Assembly: GCA_002733915.1 (NCBI GenBank)
Contig: NVXN01000001.1
Coordinates: 394,107 to 399,753 of the forward strand
Reading direction: 5' to 3'
From: Aequorivita sp.
Lineage (GTDB): Bacteria; Bacteroidota; Bacteroidia; Flavobacteriales; Flavobacteriaceae
DNA: 5,647 bases
Part shown: positions 5,278 through 5,647 of the stretch, piece after piece
Position numbering within the stretch: the first letter of the stretch is position 1
Layout: every line of letters begins with the position of its first letter
Made by a program: the position numbers and the translations under genes
Notes under the pieces: model-generated
What the model was told of the DNA's origin: nothing
The model's input: only the letters and a program-made list of their open reading frames with translations
The model's database searches: none

Positions 5278-5647
5278 TATCCTTATAAATATTGTCCGTT
5301 TTATACTGTTGGTTTTCCTTCAAGTGCTCTTGCTTAACAATGTTAATTTTGGGGGATACATTAATCCCTATCTCTATATTTTATTCATACTTCTTTACCC
5401 TTTAGACGGGAATAAAGGACTTTTGATTTTTCTCAGTTTTCTTTTGGGGCTTTCCATAGATATTTTTGAGGATTCCGGTGGTGTGCATGCCGCTGCATGC
5501 GCATTTATAGCGTACATACGCCCCGTGGTTTTAAAATACTCTTTTGGTGTAAGTTATGAATATAATAGCGTCAAAATCAAGAAAGCCGACCCTATGGAAA
5601 GGCTCACTTATATTGCTTCATTAGTCTTTATGCATCATTTTGTAATG
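5264..5647 (+). CDS. mreD: Rod shape-determining protein MreD (3' end cut off by the window)
   Basis: This open frame of 128 codons starts with ATG at 5264, inside the end of mreC, and runs to the last base of the window. MreD is a small polytopic inner-membrane protein of the Rod complex. Flavobacterial versions are about 165-170 residues by recollection, so about 40 residues are probably missing. The sequence is strongly hydrophobic, with membrane segments at about residues 6-24, 33-46, 52-68 and 74-90, and a fifth beginning at about 113. The motif GLSIDIFEDSGGVHAAACA (62-80), followed by IRP, is typical of MreD in this group. The 14-base overlap with mreC, in a different frame, suggests translational coupling and a fixed MreC:MreD ratio. 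Identity rests on hydrophobic pattern, this motif and position, since MreD sequences diverge quickly. Confidence 0.93.
   Translation, partial: MSNSDILINIVRFILLVFLQVLLLNNVNFGGYINPYLYILFILLYPLDGNKGLLIFLSFLLGLSIDIFEDSGGVHAAACAFIAYIRPVVLKYSFGVSYEYNSVKIKKADPMERLTYIASLVFMHHFVM
5481..5504 (+). repeat. Strong GCATGC hairpin inside mreD
   Basis: GTGTGCATGC (5481-5490) and GCATGCGCAT (5495-5504) form ten continuous pairs, eight Watson-Crick and two G-U, around a CGCT loop. Each arm contains the self-complementary hexamer GCATGC, and TGCATGC also occurs as a direct repeat (5484-5490 and 5494-5500). The hairpin lies in the codons for the conserved Gly-Val-His-Ala-Ala-Ala-Cys-Ala stretch. The pairing is plain in the sequence. 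It may simply follow from the protein constraint. Confidence 0.5.

Noticed and set aside
1..5647. Mobile element, defence system, CRISPR array or novel gene cluster
   Set aside because: No transposase, integrase, nuclease, spacer array, tRNA or attachment-like repeat is visible. All sizeable frames belong to recognisable housekeeping or transport families.

Overview
The window reads as a stretch of chromosome from a Bacteroidetes bacterium, most likely a marine or soil Flavobacteriaceae. The reasons are the AT-rich sequence, A/T-rich gene starts with no Shine-Dalgarno motif, TAnnTTTG-type -7 promoter boxes, and the gene order purH-mreB-mreC-mreD, which I know from flavobacterial genomes. I cannot name a genus from the sequence alone.

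Layout: (1) positions 1-320, plus strand, hold the 3' end of a small GAF-domain protein resembling free methionine-(R)-sulfoxide reductase. (2) Positions 322-1578, minus strand, hold a complete MacB/FtsX-type ABC transporter permease that converges on the GAF gene with a single base between the two stop codons. (3) Positions 1579-1722 are a divergent intergenic region with a plus-strand promoter box for purH, a weaker minus-strand candidate for the permease and a small tandem heptamer. (4) Positions 1723-3255 are purH, complete, with all the catalytic motifs of both domains. (5) Positions 3256-3319 are a short gap with a perfect TAnnTTTG box. (6) From 3320 to the window end lies the start of the cell-elongation operon: mreB (complete), mreC (complete) and mreD (3' end cut off by the window, overlapping mreC by 14 bases).

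How the genes work together: MreB, MreC and MreD are the cytoskeletal and membrane core of the Rod complex (elongasome), which guides lateral peptidoglycan synthesis. The elongation transpeptidase (PBP2/mrdA) and glycosyltransferase (rodA) would be expected just beyond the right edge. PurH carries out the last two steps of IMP synthesis and is linked to mre by position rather than by any shared chemistry. The permease lacks its own ATPase and must work with a subunit encoded elsewhere.

No gene-free stretch exceeds about 150 bases. I see no RNA genes, CRISPR array, insertion sequence, phage gene or other mobile element. This is mostly conserved housekeeping sequence, and I do not find a convincing undescribed system. 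The points worth a second look are small: a GAF/fRMsr-like protein that keeps two of three redox cysteines, possible RNA structure between mreB and mreC including a helix over the mreC start codon, and a strong hairpin inside mreD.
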